64,000 nt of DNA from JAKIYB01 sp964590255. Its GTDB lineage: Bacteria > Armatimonadota > Hebobacteria > CAIYQO01. Position 1 is the stretch's first letter. Each line of letters starts with the position of its first letter. Location: the NCBI GenBank assembly GCA_964590255.1, contig CAZPYA010000003.1:30998-94997 (forward strand). Reading direction: 5' to 3'. Made by a program: the position numbers and the translations under genes. The notes below the pieces were generated by a model. It saw only the letters and a list, made by a program, of their open reading frames with translations. It was not told where the DNA came from and did not search any database. This document shows positions 7,442 to 16,738 of this stretch, one piece after another.

Positions 7442-10400
7442 ATGGCCCGTACCGTGTGTGTATTCGTCGCCGTTCTCGTGTTGATTACCACAGTGATCTC
7501 GCTACCGCTGCTGGCGCAGGATGCCGCCGCCCCCACGCCGCCGCCCGCGACCGCGCCCGCGGCGCCCGATGGCGGAGCGCCCCCCGTGGTGACCGCGGAG
7601 CCTGTCCTCCCCACGCCGGCGCCCACCCAGCTGGATGTCCCGGCCCCGGCGAAGCTGCCGATTTTCGGGCGTGAGTTCTTCAGCGTGGCGGGCGGCAGCT
7701 TTGAGCCGAATATCGAGGCGCCGGTGCCGTCGAATTACTTGCTAGGCGCGGGCGACACGCTGACGGTGGCCTGCTGGTACGGCACCACCGAGTACGAGCG
7801 CGCGGCGGTGACGATCAACCCGGGGGGGGAGATTTATCTCAAGCGCCTGGGTACGGTGACGGTGAGCGGCCGCACGGTGGCGCATGTCACCGACGACCTG
7901 CGGACGCGCTACGCGAAGCAATTCACGAAATTCGAGCTGTCCGTGCGCGTCACCGGCCGGCGCACCATCCCCATCTGGGCGATGGGCGAGGTCAACAAGC
8001 CGGGCAAATACCTGCTGTCGAGCATGGCGACGGTGTTCACCGCGCTCTACGCCGCCGGCGGGCCCACCGACTTCGGCTCCCTGCGCACCATCCGCCTGAT
8101 GCGCAACGGCAAGCCGGTCGGCGCGGACATCGACATCTACCAGTACCTGCTCTCCGGCAAGGACGTTTCGGTGCCGCTGGAGGCCGGCGACACGCTCTTC
8201 GTCCCCTTCACCAAGGTACTGGTGACGCTGACCGGTGAAGTGCGGCGCCCGGCGCTATACGAGCTGCGCGAGGAAGAGTGCGCGCTGGGCGCGGCGCTGT
8301 TGCTGGCCGGCGGCACCACCCCGGACAGCGCGGAGCTGCTCAGTATCGAGCGGGTGAACGCGGCGCATGACCGCCAGACCATCGACTGCACGCTGCCCCG
8401 AGACGCGAAGTTCACCCTGAACAACGGTGACGTGGTGCGCGTGCAGGCGGTGCCCCCGCCGGTGAAGAACGCGGTGGCGGTGCTGGGCGGCGTCTACCGC
8501 CCCGGTCAGTTCGCCATCGAGACCGCGTCGTCGGTCACCGCGCTGCTGAAGCTGGCAGGCGGGCTGGTGCCGGACGCGTACCTGGAGCAGGCGGTGCTGA
8601 AGCGCATGCGCGCGGATGGCACCACCGAGCGGCTGGTGGTGAACCTGCGCGAGATGCTGGCGCCGGGCTCGAAAGCCGAGCAGGCCATGGCTCCCGGCGA
8701 TTCCCTGCTGGTCTACACCCGCGGCGAGCTGCCCGAACTGCTGGATATCGTGACGGTGCAGGGCGAAGTAGTGCAACCGGGCACCTTTGAATACCAGCCG
8801 GGCATGCGCGTGGCAGACGTGATGAAGCTGGCCTTCGGGCCAACGACTAAGACGTATCTGGCGCAAGCCTATCTGCAGCGCTTCCCCATCGCGGCCACTG
8901 CTTCGCAATTGACGCTGAATCTGGGCCAGGCGCTAGCCGGCGACGCCGTCGCGAACCTGACACTACAACCGCGCGACCGGTTGATCGTCTTCAATCGCAA
9001 CGAACTGCCCGAGTTGCTGGATTCGGTGAGCATTCAGGGCGAAGTGGTGAAGCCGGGAACGTTCCCCTTCCAGGACGGCATGCGCGTGGCGGATTTGATA
9101 AAGCTAGCCTTCGGCCCCACCACGAAAACCTACCTGGCGCAGGCATATCTGTACCGGTATCCGATGGCCGACACCTCGATCCAACTGACCATCGACCTGG
9201 GCAAAGCTATCAGCGGTGACGCAAAGGCCAACCTGGCACTGCAGCCGCGCGACCGCGTGGTCGTCTTCAACCGCAGCGAGTTGCCTGAGTTCCTCGATTC
9301 GATCACCGTGCAGGGAGAAGTCATCAAGCCGGGCACCTATCCGTATCAACCGGCGATGCGCATTGCCGATCTGCTGAAAGTGGCGCTGGGCCCCACGACG
9401 CTGGCCTACCTGCCGCAGGCCTACCTGTATAGCTACCCCTACGGCGACACGGCGGTGATGACACCGGTGGACCTGACAAAGGTGCTGGCGGGGGACGCAA
9501 CCGCGAATCTGCCATTGCGCACCCGCGACCGGCTGGTCATCAAATCACGTAACGACATCCTGGACACCGCCGTGGCGGTGGACGGCGAAGTCGAGAAACC
9601 CGGCGCCTTTCCCTTCGCGAATGGCCTGCGTGTCTCAGACGCGGTGTTCCTCGCCGGCGGGTTGAAAATCAACGCGCTGCTGGACCGCGCGCTGCTAACA
9701 CGGCTGAACCGCGCCACCTACACCGAAGAGCTCATCGAAGTGTCGCTGCGCGAGGCGATGGCGAAGCAGCCGGCGAAGAACCTGCTGCTGAAGGAAGGCG
9801 ACCGGCTGACGATTTATCCGATCTCGCAGATCGGCGATGAGCAGTTCGTGACGGTGGACGGCGCCATTACCACGCCGGGCACATATGCCTATCGCGGCGA
9901 GATGCGGGTGAGCCACCTGCTGTTTCTGGCGAAAGGACTGCAAGTGGTGGCCTACGCGCCGCGCGCCGACCTGTATCGCCTACGCCCGGACAACACGACT
10001 GAGATTATCTCGGTGGACCTGACGGTGGCGATGAAGGGCGCGTTGACCGACGGCAACCCGCTGTTGCGCCCGCGCGACCGCCTGCACATCTCCCGCCAGG
10101 ACGAGGTGTCCGAACTGCCGGCGGTGAAGATCGACGGGCTGGTGCGCAAGCCCGGCCGCTACCCGCTGACCGTCGGATTGAAGCTGTCCGACCTGCTGCA
10201 CCTGGCCGGCGGCCTGCAGCCCGGTGCCAACCCGACCGTGGAGGTGTGGCGCGAAGTGGACGGAAAGCTGTCCACCACGACGTATACAACCGCCGTGGTC
10301 GACGATAAGCTGACGCTGGCGGTCGATCCGTTCCTGCAGGACAAGGATCTGATCAACGTAATGACCAATATCGCGTTTCGCGATCCGACTGACAATTATG

Positions 10401-11191
10401 TGATCGCCGGGCAGGTGGGCCAGCCGGGAAGCTACCCGCTGTACCAGAGTACCGGGTACCAGCCGAAGACGCTGTATCAGGTGCTGCGCACGATGACGCT
10501 GCAGGCGGACGCATATGTCCCCGGCATCACTATCTTCCGCAAGCGAGAGCGCATCCGCGATGCCCGCCAGCAGGACGAACTGGTGCGCTACATGCGCGAA
10601 CTCGACCAGCGGGCCGGGGTGGGCGCGGGGGCGCCGGGCGCCATCGCGGAAGGCGACGCCGCCAAATCCCAGTCCGTGCTGAACATGAGTCACGCGGTGG
10701 CGCAGGCTATCGCCACTGATGACGGATCGAGCATCAGCCTGGTCATCCCGCCGCGCAGCATGCAGCAGCAGACTTTCGGCCTGTCGCTGGCGGTGGACGT
10801 CGAGACGCTGATGCGCTCGAAAGGCAAGCATGGCGACTTGACGCTGATGCCTGGCGACCTCATCGTGGTGCCGAAGACGCCGGAGACCGTCACCGTGCTG
10901 GGCGGCGTGATGAACAACGGCACCGTCCGCTTCCAGGAGAAGTCGTCCATCGACACCTACCTGCGCCTGTCAGGCGGCCTCGCCCCGGACGGCGACCGGG
11001 CGAAGACAGTGGTGCTGCGCATCAACGGGCAGGTGCTGCCGGCGAAGTCCGTAAAGCATGTCAACCCGGGCGACGCCATCATCGTCCCAACGAAGCATAT
11101 CGTGCAGACCATCCAGACGAAGGGTCTATTCATGCAGGCGCTCAAGACGCTGTCCGAAATGGCGCTGATCGCCCTGCCGTTCTCGAAATAA
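7442..11191 (+). CDS. Giant multi-SLBB polysaccharide export protein
   Basis: 1249 residues, more than three times the length of Wza (about 380). It has a signal peptide (about residues 1-26), a Pro/Ala-rich linker, a Poly_export domain (SNYLLGAGDTLTVACW, about 98-113), then eleven SLBB-like motifs of the type GEVxKPGxY from about residue 180 to the end. Residues 429-704 are three near-identical 92-residue units, which is recent internal amplification. No C-terminal amphipathic helix like that of Wza is evident. Proteins of this family form the periplasmic and outer-membrane conduit for exopolysaccharide. Its ATG follows GAGGAG, and it is the first gene of the locus behind the promoter at 7253-7280. 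Confidence 0.88.
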   Translation: MARTVCVFVAVLVLITTVISLPLLAQDAAAPTPPPATAPAAPDGGAPPVVTAEPVLPTPAPTQLDVPAPAKLPIFGREFFSVAGGSFEPNIEAPVPSNYLLGAGDTLTVACWYGTTEYERAAVTINPGGEIYLKRLGTVTVSGRTVAHVTDDLRTRYAKQFTKFELSVRVTGRRTIPIWAMGEVNKPGKYLLSSMATVFTALYAAGGPTDFGSLRTIRLMRNGKPVGADIDIYQYLLSGKDVSVPLEAGDTLFVPFTKVLVTLTGEVRRPALYELREEECALGAALLLAGGTTPDSAELLSIERVNAAHDRQTIDCTLPRDAKFTLNNGDVVRVQAVPPPVKNAVAVLGGVYRPGQFAIETASSVTALLKLAGGLVPDAYLEQAVLKRMRADGTTERLVVNLREMLAPGSKAEQAMAPGDSLLVYTRGELPELLDIVTVQGEVVQPGTFEYQPGMRVADVMKLAFGPTTKTYLAQAYLQRFPIAATASQLTLNLGQALAGDAVANLTLQPRDRLIVFNRNELPELLDSVSIQGEVVKPGTFPFQDGMRVADLIKLAFGPTTKTYLAQAYLYRYPMADTSIQLTIDLGKAISGDAKANLALQPRDRVVVFNRSELPEFLDSITVQGEVIKPGTYPYQPAMRIADLLKVALGPTTLAYLPQAYLYSYPYGDTAVMTPVDLTKVLAGDATANLPLRTRDRLVIKSRNDILDTAVAVDGEVEKPGAFPFANGLRVSDAVFLAGGLKINALLDRALLTRLNRATYTEELIEVSLREAMAKQPAKNLLLKEGDRLTIYPISQIGDEQFVTVDGAITTPGTYAYRGEMRVSHLLFLAKGLQVVAYAPRADLYRLRPDNTTEIISVDLTVAMKGALTDGNPLLRPRDRLHISRQDEVSELPAVKIDGLVRKPGRYPLTVGLKLSDLLHLAGGLQPGANPTVEVWREVDGKLSTTTYTTAVVDDKLTLAVDPFLQDKDLINVMTNIAFRDPTDNYVIAGQVGQPGSYPLYQSTGYQPKTLYQVLRTMTLQADAYVPGITIFRKRERIRDARQQDELVRYMRELDQRAGVGAGAPGAIAEGDAAKSQSVLNMSHAVAQAIATDDGSSISLVIPPRSMQQQTFGLSLAVDVETLMRSKGKHGDLTLMPGDLIVVPKTPETVTVLGGVMNNGTVRFQEKSSIDTYLRLSGGLAPDGDRAKTVVLRINGQVLPAKSVKHVNPGDAIIVPTKHIVQTIQTKGLFMQALKTLSEMALIALPFSK
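8726..9553 (+). repeat. Three tandem 276-bp coding repeats in the export gene
   Basis: Units begin at 8726, 9002 and 9278, exactly 276 bases apart, each starting at an ELPEL/ELPEF motif and holding one SLBB module with GPTTKTYLAQAYL (units 1 and 2) or GPTTLAYLPQAYL (unit 3). The period is 92 codons, so copy-number changes keep the frame. Confidence 0.9.
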
Positions 11192-11252
11192 TGCCGGATG
11201 CGCCGCCGGGCGGCGGGGATGCCCACCCCCAGCGGCATAGGGAGTCAATATC

Positions 11253-12650
11253 GTGGCCAATACACCCGCGGAACCCCAGGCCGCCCTGCAGACCCTGCAG
11301 GGCGCCAGGTTCTTCCTGAAACCGTATCGCAGACTAATCATCATCGGCGCACTCGTCGGCATGCTCGCCGGCGTGCTCATCGGCCTGTTCCGCCCGATCG
11401 AATACGCGACCAATGCGACGCTGCTCTTCCCGGCGTCGGCCACCGGCGTTGCCGGCCTGGCCGCGCTGGGCGGGGGCGAGCAGATGTCCAGCGTGCCGCT
11501 GCTGGGCGGCTTGCTGCAGGTGCCGCGCCCGGGCACAAACGCGAAAACAGCCATCATCCTGCTGCGCAGCCGTCCGGTACAGAATGTGATCATCGCCAAA
11601 TATCGGCTGAGCGAGCACTGGAAGCTGAAGAAACCGGCGGCTATCCGCAAGCGGCTGATGAAGCAGTTGGCGCTGCGTGAAGGGGAGGCGGGCGATTTGA
11701 GCCTGACATTTGTCGACTCGGATCGCGACCTGTCATACAACGTCACGCGCACTTTCGTCGACGAGTTGAAGCGGCAGTCCACGAAGCTGGGCATCAATCC
11801 GGCCGAGCAGACGGTGGCGTTCCTCACCAAACAGGTGCAGGCGGCGGAAGACGACGTGATGGCTATCCAACAGGACGTGCAGCGCTTCGAGGAACGCCAC
11901 GGTATGGTGTCGCTGCCGGAACAGGTGATCGCGCTGGCGCGGCAATACAGTAGCCTGCAGGACGACGTGGAAAAGGCGCGCATCGAGTCGACCGTGGCCA
12001 CGAGCTACGCGACGATGCTGACCACCAAGGCGCAGCAGCTCATCGCGAAAAGCATGGATCCCGCGCCGAACCAGACGCAGTTGAACGGGCTGTACCAGAA
12101 GGTGGCGGAGCTGGAAGCACAGCGCGAACTGCTCCGCGACCGCTACACCACCACCAGCCCGGAGGTTGAAGAGGTGGCGCTGCAACTGAAAGTCGCCCGG
12201 CAGCGGCTCTCCGACGAGATGACCCGTCAGCTCAGCCTGGTAGACGGCGGCACCTCGCCGGTGGTGGGCGAGGCCATCATCGACGCCGCGCTGAAGCAGA
12301 CGCGGCTGACCCGCCTCAACGGCCTGCTGGACGAGTTGAAGAAAGAGATCGGGACGTATCCGGTGATGAAGAGCCGCTTCGCGCGCCTGACGCTGGACGC
12401 CACTACCCGGGAAGCCCGGCTGACGCTGCTGCGCACCGAACTGGAAAAGGCGAGGATCATCGCGCAAAGCCAGGGGCCGGCGTTCATCGAAGCCGAGCCG
12501 GCGGCGCCCGCGGAAGAACCGCAGGAGCGCCGACTGCTGATTATCCTGGTGATGACGGTCCTTGGCACGCTGGTCACCGCCATGATACCATTCTTCAAAT
12601 GGCAGCAGGCTCTCAACACCCAGGCGGATGCCGTACGCGGCAGTGTATAA
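11253..12650 (+). CDS. Chain-length determinant (Wzz/GumC-like) inner-membrane protein
   Basis: 465 residues from GTG 11253, preceded by GGGAG. It has one membrane segment near the N-terminus (LIIIGALVGMLAGVLIGLF, about 28-46), a long largely helical coiled-coil periplasmic part (residues about 140-400, with QVQAAEDDVMAIQQDVQRFEE) and a second membrane segment near 430-450 (LLIILVMTVLGTLVTAMI). This is the architecture of polysaccharide co-polymerases, which set chain length and partner with Wzy and the SLBB export protein. There is no cytoplasmic tyrosine-kinase (BY-kinase) domain and none is encoded nearby, so control by phosphorylation, if any, must come from elsewhere. It lies 61 bases after the export gene. 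Confidence 0.9.
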   Translation: MANTPAEPQAALQTLQGARFFLKPYRRLIIIGALVGMLAGVLIGLFRPIEYATNATLLFPASATGVAGLAALGGGEQMSSVPLLGGLLQVPRPGTNAKTAIILLRSRPVQNVIIAKYRLSEHWKLKKPAAIRKRLMKQLALREGEAGDLSLTFVDSDRDLSYNVTRTFVDELKRQSTKLGINPAEQTVAFLTKQVQAAEDDVMAIQQDVQRFEERHGMVSLPEQVIALARQYSSLQDDVEKARIESTVATSYATMLTTKAQQLIAKSMDPAPNQTQLNGLYQKVAELEAQRELLRDRYTTTSPEVEEVALQLKVARQRLSDEMTRQLSLVDGGTSPVVGEAIIDAALKQTRLTRLNGLLDELKKEIGTYPVMKSRFARLTLDATTREARLTLLRTELEKARIIAQSQGPAFIEAEPAAPAEEPQERRLLIILVMTVLGTLVTAMIPFFKWQQALNTQADAVRGSV

Positions 12651-12768
12651 CATAATTCTAGGCTCGCGAGCGGTCGTGTAGCCATGCCGGGTATACAACC
12701 GCCTGATAATTTGCATTTCGCCGCAATGGATCGAGGGACCCCAAAGGTCTATGTAATAAAGGACACGC
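12651..12768. other. Intergenic region, no gene seen
   Basis: 118 bases before the nucleotide-sugar dehydrogenase. AAAGGA at 12758-12763 is the ribosome site of the next gene. No hairpin or clear promoter was found, so read-through from upstream is plausible. Confidence 0.4.
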
Positions 12769-14052
12769 ATGACTGAACGAATTGCCGTTATTGGTTTAGG
12801 CTACGTCGGCCTGCCGGTCGCCGTCGCATTTGCCGACATCTTTCCCGGCACCGTCGGCTTCGACATCAACCCGGCGCGGGTCGCCGCGCTGGCGCAGGGT
12901 GTGGATAAGACGGGCGAGTGCGCCGCGGAGACGCTGCGCGCCAGCACCATCACCTGGAGCGCCAACCCGGACGACCTGCGCGCCGCGACCTTCTTCGTGG
13001 TGGCCGTGCCCACGCCGGTGGACGCCGCCAAGCGCCCGGATCTGACCCCAGTCATCCGCGCCTCGGAAACGGTCGGGCGGGTCATTCAGCCCGGCGCGGT
13101 GGTGGTGTTCGAGTCGACGGTCTACCCCGGCGTCACCGAGGATATCTGCGGCCCGATCATCGCCCGCGAATCCGGCCTGACGCAGGGGACGGATTTCACG
13201 CTTGGCTACTCGCCCGAGCGCATTAACCCCGGCGATAAAGCGCACTCGCTGATGACCATCACCAAGGTGGTGTCCGGCGAGGACGCCGCGACGCTGGAGC
13301 GCGTGGCCGCCGCCTACGGCGCCATCATCACCGCCGGCGTGCATCGCGCCCCGTCCATCAAGGTGGCGGAGGCGGCCAAAGTCATCGAGAATACGCAGCG
13401 CGACCTGAACATCGCGCTGATGAACGAGCTGGCCTGCATCTTCGACCGGCTGGGCATCGCCACCCGCGACGTGCTCGCCGCCGCGCGGACGAAGTGGAAC
13501 TTCCTCCCCTTCACCCCCGGGCTGGTGGGCGGGCACTGCATCGGCGTCGACCCGTATTACCTGACCACCATCGCCGAGCAGCTCGGTTACCACCCGCAGG
13601 TGATCCTGGCCGGGCGGCGCATCAACGACGGCATGGGCGGCTTCATCGCCACCAAGCTGGTGAAGATGCTGGTGCGCAACGACGTGCCGGTGAAACGCGC
13701 GCGCGTCGCCATCCTCGGGCTTACTTTCAAAGAGAATGTGCCGGACATCCGCAACAGCCGCATCCCGGACATCGTGGAAGAGCTGCGGCAATACGGCATC
13801 GATCCGCTGGTGCACGATCCGCTGGCCGACTCGGCGGACGCCCTGCACGAATACGGCATCATCCTGTCGCCACTGGAAGCACTGCGCAATCTGGACGCCA
13901 TCATTCTGGCGGTGCCGCACCGGACATACCTTGAAACCCTGTCTTCCGCACAGATCAATCAGATGCTGGGGGGGCGCGGTGTCCTGGTGGATGTCAAGTC
14001 CGCTCTAGTGCCGCCGCCGATACCGTTCGGCGTCGATTATTGGTCATTGTAA
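12769..14052 (+). CDS. tviB: UDP-N-acetyl-hexosamine 6-dehydrogenase (TviB/WbpA-like)
   Basis: 427 residues, normal for the UDP-glucose/GDP-mannose dehydrogenase superfamily, which oxidises C6 of a nucleotide sugar to the uronic acid with two NAD+. Seen: Rossmann loop GLGYVGLPV at residues 8-16, PTPVD, FESTVYPGVTED, the central helix with KVAEAAKVIENTQRD, and the catalytic Cys257 in GGHCIGVDPYY. YSPERINPGD and ENTQRDLNIALMNELA are typical of the TviB/WbpA/WbpO branch acting on UDP-GlcNAc or UDP-GalNAc, rather than UDP-glucose. The product would be a HexNAcA unit for the local polysaccharide; GlmM at 23703-25055 could feed its substrate pathway. Confidence 0.88.
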   Translation: MTERIAVIGLGYVGLPVAVAFADIFPGTVGFDINPARVAALAQGVDKTGECAAETLRASTITWSANPDDLRAATFFVVAVPTPVDAAKRPDLTPVIRASETVGRVIQPGAVVVFESTVYPGVTEDICGPIIARESGLTQGTDFTLGYSPERINPGDKAHSLMTITKVVSGEDAATLERVAAAYGAIITAGVHRAPSIKVAEAAKVIENTQRDLNIALMNELACIFDRLGIATRDVLAAARTKWNFLPFTPGLVGGHCIGVDPYYLTTIAEQLGYHPQVILAGRRINDGMGGFIATKLVKMLVRNDVPVKRARVAILGLTFKENVPDIRNSRIPDIVEELRQYGIDPLVHDPLADSADALHEYGIILSPLEALRNLDAIILAVPHRTYLETLSSAQINQMLGGRGVLVDVKSALVPPPIPFGVDYWSL

Positions 14053-14108
14053 CATGCGGTCTGCTGGGGCGCGCCGACTGGTTGCCGGTGAGAACCCCCG
14101 CGCCGCGT

Positions 14109-15491
14109 ATGAAAAGTGTATTATTCATGACAACGCCATCTGTGCAAGAACAGCCATACGCGTACCAGGATCCTGATCAACCGCCACGCAAAGGGCTCTC
14201 TTTGCGTCGCAACTTCTCATGGACGCTGGTCGGCAACATCATCTATGCCGGATGCCAGTGGGCAATGCTGATGCTCATCGCGAAAATCGGCAATCCTGAG
14301 ATGGTTGGGCGTTTTGCGCTTGGTTTGGCGATCACGGCACCCATCATCATGTTCAGCAACCTCGATCTGCGCGTCGTCCAGGCGACGGATGCTCGAGAGG
14401 ACTACACCTTTCGTTCGTATCTCGCGCTACGCGTAATCACGACCTCCCTTGCTACGCTGGTCATCGTGGGTATCGTGGTATGCGCACGGTACCCCTGGGA
14501 GACGATGCTGACGGTAATCCTCATCGGTGTCGCCAAGGCGTTTGAGGCGATTAGTGATATCTATTATGGACTGTTTCAGCAGCATGAACGCCTGGATCGC
14601 ATCGCGACATCCATGATATTGAAAGGCTTCCTGTCGCTGCTCCTGCTCGGTGCCGGCGTCTATCTCACCGGCAGCATCCTCTGGGGTGCCATCGGGTTGG
14701 CATGTGCGTGGGCCTTGACGCTGCTCACCTACGATATTCGCAACGCACGCTCGGTGTTGCTCTTGTCAATGCCCGGCGAAGCGCACGCCATCCAGACCGC
14801 TCTGACGCCGCAATGGCATGCGACTCTACTCTGGCAGCTCACCCTGTTCACCCTGCCGCTCGGCGTAATGGTGCTGCTGCAGTCGCTCAACGCGAATATC
14901 CCGCGGTACTTCGTAGATCATCATCTCGGCGAGCACGCGCTGGGTATTTTCGCTGCGTTGACCTACATCATGGTCGCCGGCACCACGATCGTTCGCGCGC
15001 TCGGACAGTCTGCCAGCCCCGTCCTAGCGAAACAGTATGTGGCCGGTCGACTGGTGCCGTTCTTTCGGCTCATCGCCTTGCTCATTGGTACGGGATTCAT
15101 TATTGGTGTTGTCGGCGTCGGCATCGCGGCAGTCGCGGGCCGCTGGATCCTGCGTATCTTGTATACGCCGGAATATGCGAACTACGCATCACTCTTTGTC
15201 AGCCTGATGTTCGCGTCGATCTTCCTATATATCGCGCAATTCCTCGACTACTGTACCACCATTGTCCGCAATTTCCGCGCGCAAATGCTGCTGTCAGTGC
15301 TCGTCACCGGGGTGACATTGGCCCTGTGTGTCTGGCTCATTCCCCGCGCTGGGTTGTTTGGTGCGAGCCAGGCGCTGCTCTGGTGTGGCGTGGTGAAAGT
15401 GGTCGGCAATCTTGCGATTCTCGGGTATGCAGCCCGTGCGGCAAGGCGGACGCTCGCATCCGCGGCGGCTCCCGTGCACCAGGATCTATGA
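14109..15491 (+). CDS. Polysaccharide flippase (Wzx/MATE-like)
   Basis: About 460 residues with roughly 12-14 hydrophobic segments (FSWTLVGNIIYAGCQWAMLML at the start, IALLIGTGFIIGVVGVGIAAV, a final LWCGVVKVVGNLAILGYA). This is the polysaccharide-synthesis/MVF-type flippase fold that moves undecaprenyl-linked repeat units across the inner membrane. The open frame extends to a TTG at 14040 overlapping the previous gene; ATG 14109 was chosen because the extension is poorly conserved-looking, but no start here has a strong ribosome site and ATG 14127 is also possible. Base composition is clearly less GC-rich than in the flanking export and dehydrogenase genes. It overlaps the next gene by four bases (ATGA). 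Confidence 0.85.
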   Translation: MKSVLFMTTPSVQEQPYAYQDPDQPPRKGLSLRRNFSWTLVGNIIYAGCQWAMLMLIAKIGNPEMVGRFALGLAITAPIIMFSNLDLRVVQATDAREDYTFRSYLALRVITTSLATLVIVGIVVCARYPWETMLTVILIGVAKAFEAISDIYYGLFQQHERLDRIATSMILKGFLSLLLLGAGVYLTGSILWGAIGLACAWALTLLTYDIRNARSVLLLSMPGEAHAIQTALTPQWHATLLWQLTLFTLPLGVMVLLQSLNANIPRYFVDHHLGEHALGIFAALTYIMVAGTTIVRALGQSASPVLAKQYVAGRLVPFFRLIALLIGTGFIIGVVGVGIAAVAGRWILRILYTPEYANYASLFVSLMFASIFLYIAQFLDYCTTIVRNFRAQMLLSVLVTGVTLALCVWLIPRAGLFGASQALLWCGVVKVVGNLAILGYAARAARRTLASAAAPVHQDL

Positions 15492-16726
15492 TGCAGCAAA
15501 CTCTACCACGAACTGCGGCGACCAAGGTGTTCCTCGTCAAGGTATTTGCGTTGGCGGCAGCAATGCTGGCAGTCATTCTGCTGCTCATCGGGCGGTGGAC
15601 GCCCTTCCGGGGTGAGGATGTCAGTCTGCTATTACAACCCCGTGTCTGGTTACTGTCGCTCCTGGTGTTGCTCGCGGTCCTGCTGAGCCTGGGTGGGGTG
15701 ACACGCAGTCCCCGCGGTGTTCCTCTGCCTGGAGAAACCCTTCTGCTCGGTTGCACAGCGGCTTTCCTGCTGTATACATTCGCCAGTATACTGTGGGCGC
15801 CAGACCTTGAAGCGGCCGTGCCGAAAGCGGCGGATATCATCATCATCCTCCTTACAGTGGGCTGTTACCGGTATATTCAGCTTGCTTGCGGACGTCTGGC
15901 TTTCCTCGAAGCCTTCTGGGGGAGTCTGCTGCTGGTGGCGACAGTGCTGGCGCTGCTCACCCTCGCGACGGGCATTTCGGCGGATGCCACTCGTACGAAC
16001 AGTCTGGGAGGTGGTCCGAATATCTTCGGACGTATCATGGGATTACTCTGCATCGCGGCGTTATACGTCGCGATGCAGCGACGTTGGCGCTGGGCTTACG
16101 GCCTCTTCAGTATTGGCGCGCTCCTCGTCCTCCTCTCCGGTTCGCGCGGCGCGCTCCTCGCGTCTTTCACCGGAGGTATGACGCTCCTCCTTGCCAGCCG
16201 CATGCGCTGGTATAAGCTTTTCACGCTGGTGTTAGTTAGTCTGGGCCTTGCTGGAACCGCTTTGTATTTTACCCCTCTCGGCCGGCGTGCTCTAGAGACA
16301 TTTCAGCAGCGTGTGCTGCTGCTTACGCTGAAGGAACACCACGATGCCGGACGCACAGGCTTGCATGAGAAGGCCATCGCAATGGGCCTTGAGGATCCGC
16401 TCATCGGTGCCGGCCTCTCTGCGTTCTCGATTCGCACCGGCGATGTCTATCCACATAATGTGTTTCTCGAAATCTTCGCTGAAGGTGGATGCATCGGTCT
16501 GCTACTGTTTCTTGCGATGCTTGGCGCTACAGGGTTGATGTTTTGGCAGCACCGTGACACACTAAATACGGCTGCAGTCGCGGCCTTCGTGCTCATCTTG
16601 GTGGCCAGTCAGTTCAGCGGTGATCTCTATGATTCGCGCGGCCTATTCCTCTTTCCGATCCTGGCCATTGTCACCGGGACAGGAAGGACGGTTGTACGGC
16701 CGATGTCCAATCATCCGGGAAAGTGA
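15488..16726 (+). CDS. O-antigen polymerase/ligase family membrane protein (Wzy/WaaL)
   Basis: 412 residues starting at ATG 15488, which overlaps the flippase stop as ATGA, so translation is probably coupled. About ten membrane segments are visible, with a periplasmic stretch containing HDAGRTGLHEKAIAMG and YPHNVFLEIFAEGG, the signature of the Wzy_C family, and SGSRGALL before it. Family members polymerise repeat units (Wzy) or ligate chains to an acceptor (WaaL); within a locus that also holds Wzx and Wzz homologs, polymerase is the likelier role. Sequence alone does not separate the two. It shares the lower GC of the flippase and GT4 genes. Confidence 0.85.
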   Translation: MMQQTLPRTAATKVFLVKVFALAAAMLAVILLLIGRWTPFRGEDVSLLLQPRVWLLSLLVLLAVLLSLGGVTRSPRGVPLPGETLLLGCTAAFLLYTFASILWAPDLEAAVPKAADIIIILLTVGCYRYIQLACGRLAFLEAFWGSLLLVATVLALLTLATGISADATRTNSLGGGPNIFGRIMGLLCIAALYVAMQRRWRWAYGLFSIGALLVLLSGSRGALLASFTGGMTLLLASRMRWYKLFTLVLVSLGLAGTALYFTPLGRRALETFQQRVLLLTLKEHHDAGRTGLHEKAIAMGLEDPLIGAGLSAFSIRTGDVYPHNVFLEIFAEGGCIGLLLFLAMLGATGLMFWQHRDTLNTAAVAAFVLILVASQFSGDLYDSRGLFLFPILAIVTGTGRTVVRPMSNHPGK

Positions 16727-16738
16727 GGCCAATTTCGT

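Noticed and set aside
11253..12650. Wzz-like protein as a tyrosine autokinase (Wzc)
   Set aside because: It ends shortly after the second membrane segment; there is no Walker motif or Tyr-rich tail.
14040..14108. Upstream TTG start for the flippase
   Set aside because: It overlaps the dehydrogenase, lacks a ribosome site, and the added residues do not look like a flippase N-terminus.
14702..15487. 262-codon N-terminal extension of the polymerase/ligase
   Set aside because: It is out-of-frame translation of the flippase gene; the ATGA overlap at 15488 is the natural start.
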